Origin: a virus
DNA length: 62,370 nt
Direction: 5' to 3' (one strand)
Virus record (IMG/VR): IMGVR_UViG_3300023184_000125
Coordinates: 1 to 62,370 of that record
Positions 1-8,190 of this stretch are shown here, piece after piece. Below the pieces are notes generated by a model. The model made no database searches. It was not told the origin of the DNA and saw nothing but the letters and a program-made list of their open reading frames with translations. The position numbers and the translations under genes are program-made. How positions within the stretch are numbered: the first letter of the stretch is position 1; every line of letters starts with the position of its first letter.

Positions 1-1318
1 CCTTTTCTTTCAAAATATTTTTAAGATGTGGATTTTTTTGTGTGAATTTACCTTTAGCAAGGTCTTTTACATAATAATTACTATTCAATGGTTCTATGCT
101 AGGAGATACTTGTCCAAGAATGAAGCTGGATGAAGTTGTAGGAGCAACAGCAAGGGTTGTTGTATTTCTCCTAGCGTATTCGGTTCCTTCGTAAATTGGA
201 GCCTTTCCAAGAGTTTGTGCTAAAAACCATGTTGCATTATCTGATTTTTCTCTAATTGATTTCCAAATTTGGTTGTTAAGAATCTTTGCTTCCATGGATT
301 CAAACGCAATCATTTTTGATTGTAATAGAGAATGCCATCCAAGAACTCCAACACCCAATGCTCTCTGGTTCATGGCAAATTTTCTAGGTGCTTCCATGAA
401 CTTCATTCCTTCGGTTTTTTCAATGAATTCAGACATTACTGCATCCAAAAAGTAAACTAATGTTTCTACCGCATCAGTGTCCTTCCATTCTTCCCAAGTT
501 TCCAAATTTAAAGATGAAAGATCACAAACGAACGATTCATCTTCCGAATTGGAAAGCATAATTTCACTGCAAAGATTGCTATTATTAATTTTCAATCCTT
601 TATCTTTATAAATTTGAGGAGCTTGATTGTTAACATTATCGCTAAAAAAGATATAAGGATAACCAGACTCGAAACGTTTTTTAATGACAAGACCCCAAAT
701 TTTACGAGCTTCTTTATCACCATCTTTCATTTTATTCATCCATTCGTCTGAGACACAAACGCCGATGGATAAATCTTGAATATCACATCCATCAGATTTA
801 ATCTTTAAAAATTCTTCAATGTCTGGATGATCAATCGGAAGGTATGCGGCAAATGAACCTCTACGAACATTTCCTTGGGAAACTACGTTCATGAGTTTAT
901 CAAACAATTCCATAAAATGTACAGAACCTGTAGATTCACCACCAGAAGAGATGGGTGTTCCTCTACCTCTAAGTTTACCGAAATATGCAGATGTGCCGCC
1001 ACCATGTTTTGTCATTACAGCGGTTTCTGAAACCTTCTCCATGATTCCTTCCATAGTGTCGGGAATGTAAGAACCAAAACAGGAGATCGGAAGACCTCTT
1101 TTTCTTCCAAAATTTGACCAGATTGGGCTTGATAAGGAAAAAAATCCTTTTGACATGTAATCCTCAAATTTATCAGCAAATCCAGTTATGTTTAAATATT
1201 TTTCTGATGCATCTGCGATATCTCTAATTCTTTGTTCTGCCGTTTCTCCCTCTAACAGGTACCCTCGTTCGAGAAATTTTCGTGAGTCTTTGTTTAGCCA
1301 TTCGTATTTGTTTGTCAT
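1..1318 (-). CDS. nrdA: ribonucleoside-diphosphate reductase large subunit, partial (C-terminal end beyond the left edge)
   Basis: Class I ribonucleotide reductase alpha chain, which reduces ribonucleoside diphosphates to deoxyribonucleotides for phage DNA synthesis together with the adjacent NrdB. About 439 residues are visible from ATG at 1318 to the window edge. Key residues are present: Cys80 in LPISC and Cys265 in SFVCDLSSLN are the redox pair, and the finger-loop motif N248-L-C250-S-E252 (NLCSE) holds the thiyl radical cysteine and the Asn/Glu pair. The chain starts only about 80 residues before the first redox cysteine, so the usual N-terminal ATP-cone is missing. The ATG overlaps the stop of the upstream 55-aa ORF (ATGA). 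Family assignment is secure; the missing C-terminal redox tail is only a window effect. Confidence 0.95.
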   Translation of the reverse strand, partial: MTNKYEWLNKDSRKFLERGYLLEGETAEQRIRDIADASEKYLNITGFADKFEDYMSKGFFSLSSPIWSNFGRKRGLPISCFGSYIPDTMEGIMEKVSETAVMTKHGGGTSAYFGKLRGRGTPISSGGESTGSVHFMELFDKLMNVVSQGNVRRGSFAAYLPIDHPDIEEFLKIKSDGCDIQDLSIGVCVSDEWMNKMKDGDKEARKIWGLVIKKRFESGYPYIFFSDNVNNQAPQIYKDKGLKINNSNLCSEIMLSNSEDESFVCDLSSLNLETWEEWKDTDAVETLVYFLDAVMSEFIEKTEGMKFMEAPRKFAMNQRALGVGVLGWHSLLQSKMIAFESMEAKILNNQIWKSIREKSDNATWFLAQTLGKAPIYEGTEYARRNTTTLAVAPTTSSSFILGQVSPSIEPLNSNYYVKDLAKGKFTQKNPHLKNILKEK

Positions 1319-1482
1319 ATAATATTTTTTAATTTTAATTCTTTAATAACTTCGTCTCTGATATCAAGCTGTTCTTCAAGATATTTTATTTTTTTTAAAC
1401 ATTCTTCGATTGTTTCATGCATTGCACTTCTATAAGATGATGCTAATTCATCCGTAGTTTTATCCGATTTAAAATGATCCAT
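1315..1482 (-). CDS. small coiled-coil-like protein between nrdB and nrdA
   Basis: A 55-codon ORF starting MDHFKSDKTTDEL and ending KELKLKNII, lying between nrdB and nrdA. It starts 2 nt after the nrdB stop and its TGA overlaps the nrdA ATG, so it is tightly packed in the nrd operon and probably translationally coupled. The second half is charged and heptad-like (ECLKKIKYLEEQLDIRDEVI), compatible with a short coiled coil. There are no CxxC motifs, so it is not a glutaredoxin. I do not recognise the family; the operon position is the main reason to believe it is real. Confidence 0.7.
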   Translation of the reverse strand: MDHFKSDKTTDELASSYRSAMHETIEECLKKIKYLEEQLDIRDEVIKELKLKNII

Positions 1483-1484
1483 AA

Positions 1485-2456
1485 TTAAAATAATTCAGAT
1501 TCATCGAAACATTGTGATTTTTTAGAGTAACCCGTGTCTTTGCTATGAAAAAAGTCGGTCATATTATTTCCTAATAATTCTTCTTGAAACCACATTGTGG
1601 AGGAAATAAGATCTTTGTCAATCTCAAATGCATCTGGAAATCCAATCATTTTAAGGGATTCGTTGATTCTATTCTTAACAAATTCTTTAAGGATAACCGC
1701 ACTAAGACCTTCTTCTTTGATTCCATTTATCATCCAATCAATAATTTTTGATTCTGCTTCATATGCTTCTTTTGCTTCACTGATTATTCTGTTTGTAAAT
1801 TCATCGTCGAACAAGTCTGGATATTCTTCTCTAATGGTGTTAATAATTTGAGCACCAACCATACCATGAATATTTTCTTCATTACGAGTGTATTTTACTT
1901 GTTGATCGGTATCTTTAAGAACATTTTTAAAACGAGCAAACCAGTTGATTACATAGAACTGAGAGAATAACGAGACGTTTTCAACGAATAAAGTAAACAG
2001 TGTTAGTGCGTAAACATACTGCTTCTTTGAATCCTTATAATACCTATGCGTATATTTTTTAAGATATTTCACCCTACCTTCGATCCAATCAAGTTTTAGA
2101 TTTTCTTCAAAAACATCCTCCAATCCTAAAATAGAAATTAATCTTTCATATGCATTATTATGAATAACCTCGGTGTTAGCCATAACATATCCAAGATCTT
2201 GTAATGATGGGTGTGGAAGATTCTCCCCAAGCTTCGACCAAAACGTTTTTACTGCGATTTCTATTTGTCCAATAGCAGACAAGGTTCTAATAACAATCTC
2301 TCTTTCTTGTTCAGTTAAAGATACTTTAAATTGTTGTACATCAGACTTAAATGAGAATTCCTTATCTGTCCAAAATCCATTATGCATGCTTTCAATGAAT
2401 TTTTCTGTCCATGGATATTTGTTTGGTTTGCGTGATACTTGTTCTTCGAAAATCAT
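1485..2456 (-). CDS. nrdB: ribonucleoside-diphosphate reductase small subunit
   Basis: Class I RNR beta chain, 323 aa, which carries the diiron cofactor and tyrosyl radical and forms the holoenzyme with NrdA. The metal ligands fit the family: Glu66 (QIEIAV, where the E. coli enzyme has Asp), Glu96-x-x-His99 (EVIH), Glu159 (LFVEN) and Glu194-x-x-His197 (ENIH). Tyr103, four residues after His99, is in the radical position. The C-terminal tail ends DESELF, typical of the peptide that docks on NrdA. The ATG at 2456 has no Shine-Dalgarno; a TTAAATA box lies 7 nt upstream of it. First gene of the nrd operon. Confidence 0.96.
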   Translation of the reverse strand: MIFEEQVSRKPNKYPWTEKFIESMHNGFWTDKEFSFKSDVQQFKVSLTEQEREIVIRTLSAIGQIEIAVKTFWSKLGENLPHPSLQDLGYVMANTEVIHNNAYERLISILGLEDVFEENLKLDWIEGRVKYLKKYTHRYYKDSKKQYVYALTLFTLFVENVSLFSQFYVINWFARFKNVLKDTDQQVKYTRNEENIHGMVGAQIINTIREEYPDLFDDEFTNRIISEAKEAYEAESKIIDWMINGIKEEGLSAVILKEFVKNRINESLKMIGFPDAFEIDKDLISSTMWFQEELLGNNMTDFFHSKDTGYSKKSQCFDESELF

Positions 2457-2463
2457 AGTGTTA

Positions 2464-2470
2464 TATTTAA
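2464..2470 (-). promoter_or_regulatory. TTAAATA box just upstream of nrdB
   Basis: On the minus strand TTAAATA ends 7 nt before the nrdB ATG. It matches the TAA(A/G)TA boxes found before several other genes here and resembles the T4 late promoter core TATAAATA. In an AT-rich genome this could be chance. Confidence 0.3.
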
Positions 2471-2491
2471 TATAAGATCCCTAATTGTCTT

Positions 2492-2860
2492 CTATTTTTT
2501 GCGAGAAGTCAAAACTTTTTTATTGGAAAATGAATGCTTTTCTAATTCTGATTTATATAATTTATTAGCTAATATTTTTAGGAAATATGCTAAATCTAAT
2601 GATTCACAAACATTTACAATTCTACTTTCTATATATTTTACCATAGTTTCTGAATATTCCGGAAATAAATAATGTACACATTCATGATAAGCTGTTGATA
2701 ATAATTCTCTTCTGTAATCTATTTCCAAATCAGTCCAATTACAGGACCCTTCATATTTGTACATTTTTTTAAGTTGAAAAAATTCTGCGGGTTTTCTTTT
2801 AACCAATCTGACACATTTTTCATGGATTTCCACTATTTCTTTTTTGGTTAAAGTTTTCAT
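2492..2860 (-). CDS. small HExxH-motif protein, putative metalloprotease-like
   Basis: 122-aa protein of unknown function. The one visible motif is H59-E-C-V-H63 in TAYHECVHYLFPEYSE, a zinc-metallopeptidase HExxH signature, with glutamates Glu71 and Glu78 downstream that could be a third ligand. The C-terminus is Lys-rich. The protein is short for a full protease, so it may be a minimal SprT or zincin-like fold or only a coincidental motif. It lies upstream of nrdB on the same strand, with a TAAGTA box 6 nt before its ATG. Motif observed; proteolytic function inferred and uncertain. Confidence 0.7.
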   Translation of the reverse strand: MKTLTKKEIVEIHEKCVRLVKRKPAEFFQLKKMYKYEGSCNWTDLEIDYRRELLSTAYHECVHYLFPEYSETMVKYIESRIVNVCESLDLAYFLKILANKLYKSELEKHSFSNKKVLTSRKK

Positions 2861-2866
2861 GTATCA

Positions 2867-2873
2867 TACTTAT
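2867..2873 (-). promoter_or_regulatory. ATAAGTA late-promoter-like box
   Basis: ATAAGTA on the minus strand, 6 nt before the ATG at 2860. It shares the TAA(A/G)TA core with boxes before late genes; no Shine-Dalgarno lies between. Confidence 0.3.
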
Positions 2874-2916
2874 TTTTTTAATTGCATATTTTAACGCGAA
2901 TGATTAGTATAGTCGT

Positions 2917-4116
2917 ATGTTTACTGTAAAAAACACATTTAAAACTGATATATCAAAATTTTATGAAATTCATGATAATGGAAATGAATTTCCAGTTGCG
3001 AGGTATATTAGTACATATTCTAAATATGCTCCATGTTTTCTTTATGTAAACGAAACATTTAAATCTTCGATTTTAAATTTTCTTTTAGAGAAAAGTAATT
3101 TGATATACAATTCATATTCTGGTAAATTGAAATCTTTAATTAAAGATCCAGAAGCATTTAAGGGGGGTACGTTTTTATTTGAATATAAAGATATTTTTGT
3201 AAAATTAATAGTTAAAAATTCAGAAGATACCAATATAACATTTACCGATTTAAACGGAGAAGTTCATAGTCTAGATGAAACCTCTATAGACGATAGACTT
3301 AAAGATAATCCCCATAAAACTTATGAGATGATGATCATATACCCATCTAATGTTAATGATTTACATCTAAAAGATTTCGAACCTTTTGTAGACATTTCAA
3401 GTTCTTCTAAAATTCATCTGTTTGTTAAAAATAGATATGATGAATATGTTTTTGAGCCGATCAATATGAATATTCCTGATAATATAGATATTGAATTAAA
3501 TTATGGTAAAAAGTTTTTAAAGATTGAATCTGAAATTATAGAAAGACTTAATAAAAATGATAAAGGATTATATATGTTTCATGGTATTCCGGGGACTGGT
3601 AAAAGTACTTTTCTTAAATATCTTACTACTAAAGTAACCAAAGATTTTATTTATATTCCAGCCACCATGATAGAATCCTTTGTTAATAATCCAAGCACTC
3701 TTTCTACTTTGTTACAGAAGAAAAATTCTGTTCTTATCTTAGAGGATGCGGAAAAAGCAATCGTAAAGAGAATGGGTGATAGCTACGACTCATCAGCGGT
3801 AACATCTCTTTTAAATTTATCTGATGGTATTTTGGGTGATATTTTAAAATGTCCAATAATTCTAACTTATAATTGTCCTAAACAAGACATTGATGATGCT
3901 TTAAGGAGAAAAGGTAGATTACAGATTGATTATGAATTTGGATCTCTCACTTTGGATGAATCTAAAAGACTTGCTAAACAATTAGGATTCTCTAAAAAAG
4001 AAATAGAAGAAAATATAACTAAAGAAATGGTAATCGCTGAAATATATAATTTAACAAAACAAACGGAAATGAATGAAACTAAAAAAGAAGATAAAGTAAT
4101 TGGATTTGGATTTTAA
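2917..4116 (+). CDS. AAA family ATPase (Bcs1-like)
   Basis: 399-aa protein with a C-terminal AAA module and an unrecognised N-terminal domain of about 200 residues. Walker A is GIPGTGKST (about residues 223-231) and Walker B is LILEDAEKA (about 273-281). A sensor region (ILTYNCPKQDIDDALRRKGRL) carries the arginines expected of an arginine finger. The order and spacing resemble Bcs1-type AAA ATPases found in several T4-like phages. It is followed after 1 nt by the PD-(D/E)XK nuclease gene (TAATATG junction), so the two are probably co-translated and may work together on DNA. The exact substrate cannot be read from the sequence. Confidence 0.85.
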   Translation: MFTVKNTFKTDISKFYEIHDNGNEFPVARYISTYSKYAPCFLYVNETFKSSILNFLLEKSNLIYNSYSGKLKSLIKDPEAFKGGTFLFEYKDIFVKLIVKNSEDTNITFTDLNGEVHSLDETSIDDRLKDNPHKTYEMMIIYPSNVNDLHLKDFEPFVDISSSSKIHLFVKNRYDEYVFEPINMNIPDNIDIELNYGKKFLKIESEIIERLNKNDKGLYMFHGIPGTGKSTFLKYLTTKVTKDFIYIPATMIESFVNNPSTLSTLLQKKNSVLILEDAEKAIVKRMGDSYDSSAVTSLLNLSDGILGDILKCPIILTYNCPKQDIDDALRRKGRLQIDYEFGSLTLDESKRLAKQLGFSKKEIEENITKEMVIAEIYNLTKQTEMNETKKEDKVIGFGF

Positions 4117-4117
4117 T

Positions 4118-4927
4118 ATGAATTTTGAATCTTTTTTAAGTTTAGAACATAGTTTTTCTGATATTCTTTTTTTAGAAAAGAATCACAAATATACAATCGC
4201 CGGAGAACCAGCAAAAATGTCAGTTTCTCAGGTGATTAAGAATTATGAAAAACCATTCAATTCACAAAAAGCCGCATCTTTTGTTGCTCAACGAGATGGA
4301 TTTTCAGTCGAGGATGTATTATCCCAATGGGAGTTTTTAAAGGATTATTCCTGTCATAAGGGTTCTGAATTTCATAAATATGTTGAAAATTATTTCAATA
4401 GAAAACAAACAAGTTTAGATAGAGATTCTATAAATTTGTTTTTTAATAAGAGAAAAGAATTTAAATCTGATAATTCTGTAGAATTATATTATCGAGAAGT
4501 TGCCGTCCTAATTAGAAATTTTATAAACTTTTATAATTGGTGGAAACAAGAACATATTTTAATAAAATCTGAATTTGTTATTGGTGATAAGGAATCTGGT
4601 ATATGCGGCAGTGTTGATAATCTGTCTTATAATTTTAAAACTAATGAATTGGTTATGTTTGATTATAAAACAAACAAGGAAATTAAAAGAAGTAATCCAC
4701 GAAAAGAAACATTATTGAGAGAATTAAAACATTTACCTCAATGCGAATTCGCAAAATATAGTTTACAGCTATCTCTTTATTCAACTATTATAGAAAAAAT
4801 AACTAATTTTAAGGTTCCAAAATCATATATCGTTTGGGTTAATGGGGAAGCCGATTACGAACTAATAGAATGTTTGGATCTGAAAAAAGAATCTAAACTA
4901 ATACTTGATAGTTACGTAAAAAAATAA
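4118..4927 (+). CDS. PD-(D/E)XK superfamily exonuclease (RecB/Cas4-like fold)
   Basis: About 269 aa. The nuclease core is visible: an early KGSEFHKYVENYF helix (RecB-type Hxx motif), GSVDNL carrying the metal-binding Asp, then VMFDYKTNKE carrying the D-x-K pair, and a downstream Gln helix, QLSLYSTIIE. This order is characteristic of RecB-type PD-(D/E)XK nucleases that process DNA ends. I chose the ATG at 4118 because it follows the ATPase stop by 1 nt; the frame is open back to a TTG at 4100 inside the upstream gene. Pairing with the AAA ATPase suggests a joint DNA-processing role; this is inference. Confidence 0.82.
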   Translation: MNFESFLSLEHSFSDILFLEKNHKYTIAGEPAKMSVSQVIKNYEKPFNSQKAASFVAQRDGFSVEDVLSQWEFLKDYSCHKGSEFHKYVENYFNRKQTSLDRDSINLFFNKRKEFKSDNSVELYYREVAVLIRNFINFYNWWKQEHILIKSEFVIGDKESGICGSVDNLSYNFKTNELVMFDYKTNKEIKRSNPRKETLLRELKHLPQCEFAKYSLQLSLYSTIIEKITNFKVPKSYIVWVNGEADYELIECLDLKKESKLILDSYVKK

Positions 4928-4965
4928 AAAAAAATAAAAAAAATATAGAAATGTAATAAAACTAG

Positions 4966-4973
4966 TGTAAATA
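4966..4973 (+). promoter_or_regulatory. TGTAAATA late-promoter-like box
   Basis: TGTAAATA, 18 nt before the ATG at 4992, in a 64-nt A-rich gap. Close to T4 late core TATAAATA and identical to boxes before the sheath gene. Confidence 0.35.
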
Positions 4974-4991
4974 TTCATACAAACAAATATT

Positions 4992-5846
4992 ATGGACCCA
5001 ATAACACAAGCATATATGTCAATCCTCAATGAGAGCGTACCAAGTTCAGAAGTTAAAACCGACTTAAAGGTTGGTGCTGCATTTGGTGATAAAGAAAATG
5101 AAAAAAACGTGACATCGTTTATTAAAGGTTCAGGACCATGTGAAGTTGATGGTGTTGAAGACCCAGAAGAGGCTCCAGATGAATTAACATCTGATGTAGA
5201 TTCTTCTTTGAAAAAGCTCAAAGGCGTTAAAGAAGCTAAAAATCCATTTGACGTTTTATTCAATAAAATTGTTTCTGAAGAAACTTTTAATTTTTCAACC
5301 GGAAAAGAAAATAGCTTTGAACCTGAAAATGCTTTCGACGATTCTTCTTTAGATGAAACCGATGAAACCGAAGAAGATGATAGTGATGTTGATGAATTCG
5401 CAGATTCCGAAGATGAAGAATCTGAAGAAGTAACTATTACTCTCGATAAAGATATGGCAGAGAAATTGATTGAAATTCTCCAAACTGCTATTGGTGGTGA
5501 AGAAGAAGATGAAGAGGAGGGTGAAGAAGAAGGTGAAGAAGAGGAAGCATATGAAGAGGGTGAAGAGGGTGAAGAGGGTGAAGAGGAGCAAACATTCCCA
5601 GAATCTTTTGCTTTGGATGATGCCGAAGATGTAAATGTTGATAAAGCCGTAAAGGGGTTAACAGATCCTAAAAGTCATAAAGTAACGGGAACTCTATCAA
5701 GCCCTTCTAAGAAGTCCGCAAATGTTCCTAAAAGTGGAAAAACAAATCCACTAAAACCGCATAATACTAAACCAGCAGTAAAAAATCTACAAAAAAAGAA
5801 TCAAAAGGTTAAAAGCACAGTAGATAAAGGTGAATATTTTAAATAA
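4992..5846 (+). CDS. highly acidic prohead-core-like protein
   Basis: 284-aa acidic protein with a Glu/Gly low-complexity stretch at about residues 170-200, encoded by imperfect GAAGAGGGT repeats, and a basic C-terminal third rich in Lys, Pro and Ser. The N-terminus MDPITQAYMSILNES contains L-N-E followed by Ser, matching the (I/L)xE cleavage rule of the T4 prohead protease gp21. Extreme acidity plus such a site recalls T4 gp67, the prohead core protein cleaved into acidic internal peptides. It is preceded by a late-promoter-like box, and a strong terminator follows. The core or scaffold role is inferred from composition and the motif, not from clear homology. Confidence 0.6.
   Translation: MDPITQAYMSILNESVPSSEVKTDLKVGAAFGDKENEKNVTSFIKGSGPCEVDGVEDPEEAPDELTSDVDSSLKKLKGVKEAKNPFDVLFNKIVSEETFNFSTGKENSFEPENAFDDSSLDETDETEEDDSDVDEFADSEDEESEEVTITLDKDMAEKLIEILQTAIGGEEEDEEEGEEEGEEEEAYEEGEEGEEGEEEQTFPESFALDDAEDVNVDKAVKGLTDPKSHKVTGTLSSPSKKSANVPKSGKTNPLKPHNTKPAVKNLQKKNQKVKSTVDKGEYFK
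5500..5592 (+). repeat. GAAGAGGGT-type tandem repeat within the acidic gene
   Basis: Imperfect 9-nt units of the form GAAGAGGGT or GAAGAAGAA, in frame, encoding Glu-Glu-Gly runs. The clearest copies are the consecutive GTGAAGAGG units at about 5557-5590. Such runs change length by slippage without shifting the frame because the unit is a multiple of three. Confidence 0.7.
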
Positions 5847-5870
5847 TAAAATTTTAAAATAAAAAAAGAA

Positions 5871-5896
5871 AACCCCGCTACAAGCGGGGTTTTTTA
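5871..5896 (+). terminator. rho-independent terminator after the acidic gene
   Basis: AACCCCGC (5871-5878), loop TACAA, GCGGGGTT (5884-5891), then a T run to 5895. An 8-bp stem, GC-rich in a very AT-rich background, makes this an unambiguous intrinsic terminator for the gene ending at 5846. Confidence 0.92.
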
Positions 5897-5905
5897 TTGT
5901 AAATA
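5897..5905 (+). promoter_or_regulatory. TTGTAAATA late-promoter-like box
   Basis: TTGTAAATA directly after the terminator and 6 nt before the ATG at 5912. Because the terminator isolates the downstream gene, a promoter is needed here, which strengthens this box. The predicted start site would fall at or near the ATG. Confidence 0.45.
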
Positions 5906-5911
5906 TATAAA

Positions 5912-6337
5912 ATGACATTTTTAGAATTCTTCTTATTAAAAGAACAATATCCATTTGCTTTAAAATTAAGTAAAAGCGAAAAAGCATCGATTTCTACTAA
6001 TACTAGTTCTATTGGTGGTGTTAACCATAGACATCAAAAAACACTACCAGGTGAAAATCAAGTGAATGGTAAAACTAAAAATGTTAATATGGTTGCTAGG
6101 TATCTAACCAAACAACCAAGTATAGTGTCAACATGCATACAAACTAAGAGGGATCAGCCTTTGAGTTTTGAAGCCGCTCTAGGAGTGTGTAAGGATATAT
6201 TTAATGATACTCGCGCAATGCCAACTCCAAACTCACGAGAAAAGGGTTTACGCGAAACTGGCGTTTATTTAGTATTAAATCCTGATAATAAAACTTATCG
6301 ATTAACATTTAGGGGAGTTCAAAATGGAAAATCTTAG
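5912..6337 (+). CDS. unknown small protein with a capsid-targeting-like N-terminus
   Basis: 141 aa, no recognised domain. The N-terminus MTFLEFFLLKEQYPF is hydrophobic and amphipathic and contains L9-K10-E11, a match to the (I/L)xE cleavage rule of T4 prohead protease. The rest is a mixed, partly basic domain ending LTFRGVQNGKS. The gene follows its own terminator and late-type box and overlaps the gp14-like neck gene by 14 nt, which places it in the virion-assembly group. A packaged or head-associated protein is my inference. Confidence 0.65.
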   Translation: MTFLEFFLLKEQYPFALKLSKSEKASISTNTSSIGGVNHRHQKTLPGENQVNGKTKNVNMVARYLTKQPSIVSTCIQTKRDQPLSFEAALGVCKDIFNDTRAMPTPNSREKGLRETGVYLVLNPDNKTYRLTFRGVQNGKS

Positions 6338-6953
6338 ATTCTTAGATAAATCCAGAAACGGTCAAGAAAGAAAAAATATTTCCAATTGGTGGAAAGAACA
6401 AATTAATATATATGGACAAGAAATTATGTATTATACTAATAATGCACAATTAAGTACGATGAATTCTTTATATGGAGAAGATGTTATTTCTGGATACTCC
6501 GAAGGTCAAAAACTAATCATTCAAATAAATTTAAATAATGATGCATATCTTCTATCTAAATTTGGCATTTTAGCGGATAGTGATATGAGTGGAGTTATAC
6601 ATCCAGAACTTTTCACGAGTATTTTTGGTATTTTATCAGAACCTAAAATGGGTGATTTGATTGAATTATCTGAATTTGGTTCGGATAGACTTAACTATCC
6701 AAAAAGAGGACCCACTATTTATGAATTAACAGAAGTAATTGATGAGTTTCAATTAAATGCCATAGCGGGTCATTATGTTTGGTTCTTCAAAGCTAAAAGA
6801 TACGACTTCTCCCACGAAACAAATTCTCCTGGACCTGGAGTTGGTAACACTCCAAATGATGATAATGATATCATAGAAGAAATTTCAAAACAAAATTTTG
6901 ATTACGAAGAAGATAATCCATGTAGTGATACATCTGTTTATGGTGATTATTGA
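6324..6953 (+). CDS. gp14: gp14-like neck (head completion) protein
   Basis: 209 aa. The stretch ending QEIMYYTNNAQ, then NSLYGEDVISGY, then KFGILADSDMSGVIHPELF, MGDLIELSEFG and AGHYVWFFKAKRYDF follows the order seen in T4 gp14 (a CYYIPR-like segment, FGEDLQ, F..FGMQVQDEVTLSINPNLF, EGDLIYFP, AGKFIYSGEE). T4 gp14 forms part of the neck that closes the filled head and joins it to the tail. The acidic C-terminus after about residue 165 is unlike T4. It overlaps the preceding ORF by 14 nt and its stop converges on a minus-strand gene (7-nt overlap). Confidence 0.7.
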   Translation: MENLRFLDKSRNGQERKNISNWWKEQINIYGQEIMYYTNNAQLSTMNSLYGEDVISGYSEGQKLIIQINLNNDAYLLSKFGILADSDMSGVIHPELFTSIFGILSEPKMGDLIELSEFGSDRLNYPKRGPTIYELTEVIDEFQLNAIAGHYVWFFKAKRYDFSHETNSPGPGVGNTPNDDNDIIEEISKQNFDYEEDNPCSDTSVYGDY

Positions 6954-7216
6954 TGCTTTACTTTTTCAATAGAATCATCAAAATAAAAATTGATATTATA
7001 TTCTTGTTCTAAGAGTTTTCTCAAATACATATCTTGAGTTGTTTCGATATATTTGCTTATAGCTATCGGTTTCAACTTAGATTTAAATGATAATCCTCTC
7101 TGTTCTGCTTTATCTGCTATAAGATTAACAGCTTCATATAAAGCAATCCATCTCGCCCATGTAGATGATTCTTCATGTATTTCAGACCATGCTTTTTTAT
7201 CTTTTTTATATTTCAT
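6947..7216 (-). CDS. hypothetical protein
   Basis: 89 aa, basic at the N-terminus (MKYKKDKKAWSEIHEES), predicted mostly helical, with no recognised motif. Its ATG overlaps the stop of the upstream membrane/zinc-ribbon gene by 4 nt, so it is the last gene of the minus-strand operon 8369-6947. Its 3' end overlaps the gp14-like gene tail to tail by 7 nt. Confidence 0.6.
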   Translation of the reverse strand: MKYKKDKKAWSEIHEESSTWARWIALYEAVNLIADKAEQRGLSFKSKLKPIAISKYIETTQDMYLRKLLEQEYNINFYFDDSIEKVKHQ

Positions 7217-7656
7217 ATTAAATTATTATCTAGATCTTCTTTGTCTTGTAGTGATACCCCTTTTGAAGAAACGGGTAATGACATAATTTCAGTTTGTCTT
7301 GCTACTACAAATTGTATTTTTACTGAATTTTTCTTTTGACATTTAACACATAAAAATTCAGAAGTGTCTATTTCATCTGGTAAAAATGTCATAATATTTC
7401 TATGATTACAATATGCACAATCTAATATAGTTGATAGAGGTTCCAATACATCCAATTCTTTTTGTAGTGTTTGATGCGCTAGATATGAATTTATTGCATT
7501 ACCTATAAATGAAAATAGAATATATTGACATGAAAATGATAATAAGAATATAGTAATAAAATTACCTCCTATATTCATACCACACCATCCTATTACTGTG
7601 GATAAGGTTAATACTATCGATGTAGATTTTAAAATTCTTTTCGTATTTTCTTTCAT
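7213..7656 (-). CDS. membrane protein with C-terminal zinc ribbon
   Basis: 147 aa from the ATG at 7656; the frame is open to a TTG at 7692, but the ATG fits better. Two hydrophobic segments, about residues 10-30 (STSIVLTLSTVIGWCGM) and 35-58 (FITIFLLSFSCQYILFSFI), suggest membrane spans. A cytoplasmic zinc ribbon follows with Cys-x2-Cys pairs in CAYCNH and CVKCQK. Function unknown. It sits in a small operon of unknown phage genes between the zinc-ribbon and hypothetical ORFs. Confidence 0.65.
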   Translation of the reverse strand: MKENTKRILKSTSIVLTLSTVIGWCGMNIGGNFITIFLLSFSCQYILFSFIGNAINSYLAHQTLQKELDVLEPLSTILDCAYCNHRNIMTFLPDEIDTSEFLCVKCQKKNSVKIQFVVARQTEIMSLPVSSKGVSLQDKEDLDNNLI

Positions 7657-7695
7657 ATAATATATGATATGAAAGTTTTTAAAAAATGTCAATGA

Positions 7696-8190
7696 TTATT
7701 TCGGTAATCTAATTTTTACCTGAGTTCTTTTAAATAAATCGGGGTTATTATCTTCTGAAGCATTCATTTTAATTTCTGGTGTTTTTTCTACCCCTAATTC
7801 AGAAATTTCATCTATTCGGAATGCTACTTTTTTGATTGCGTTTAAAATTTTTCTAGAAAAATTAGATATTTTTTTAAACTCATTTTTCTGGTTTATATTT
7901 AAAGCTTTATTATTTTTATATGAATCTTGTAATTTCTGAATAGCAGAAACTATAGAAACAAACCCATTTGATAACTCATCATTTATAGTTTGGAGTTCCC
8001 AAGGTACGGATGGTGGATTACTGGGTTGCGGTGACTCTAATTCAGATGCTCCTAAATTTTGGTATGAATAATTATACCCATCCTTAGTTGATGCGGGTGC
8101 AAAATCTTTTCTAGGCGCAGAGCTTGTAGCACCATATTGTTTATTAATATTAGTATCGTATATTTCGCTTACTAATTTTTCAAAATTCAT
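7696..8190 (-). CDS. hypothetical protein
   Basis: 164 aa, unrecognised. The N-terminus MNFEKLVSEIYDTNI resembles other short amphipathic leaders in this window but lacks a perfect (I/L)xE site. A Ser/Pro-rich linker occupies about residues 22-65, followed by a helical region (AIQKLQDSYKNN, ISNFSRKILNAIKKV). The ATG overlaps the stop of the zinc-ribbon gene at 8187 (ATGA), indicating coupled translation. Confidence 0.6.
   Translation of the reverse strand: MNFEKLVSEIYDTNINKQYGATSSAPRKDFAPASTKDGYNYSYQNLGASELESPQPSNPPSVPWELQTINDELSNGFVSIVSAIQKLQDSYKNNKALNINQKNEFKKISNFSRKILNAIKKVAFRIDEISELGVEKTPEIKMNASEDNNPDLFKRTQVKIRLPK

Noticed and set aside
4898-5591. Antisense ORFs across the acidic gene (Phe/Leu-rich products)
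   Set aside because: They are the complement of GAA/GAG-rich codons; low complexity, no start context.
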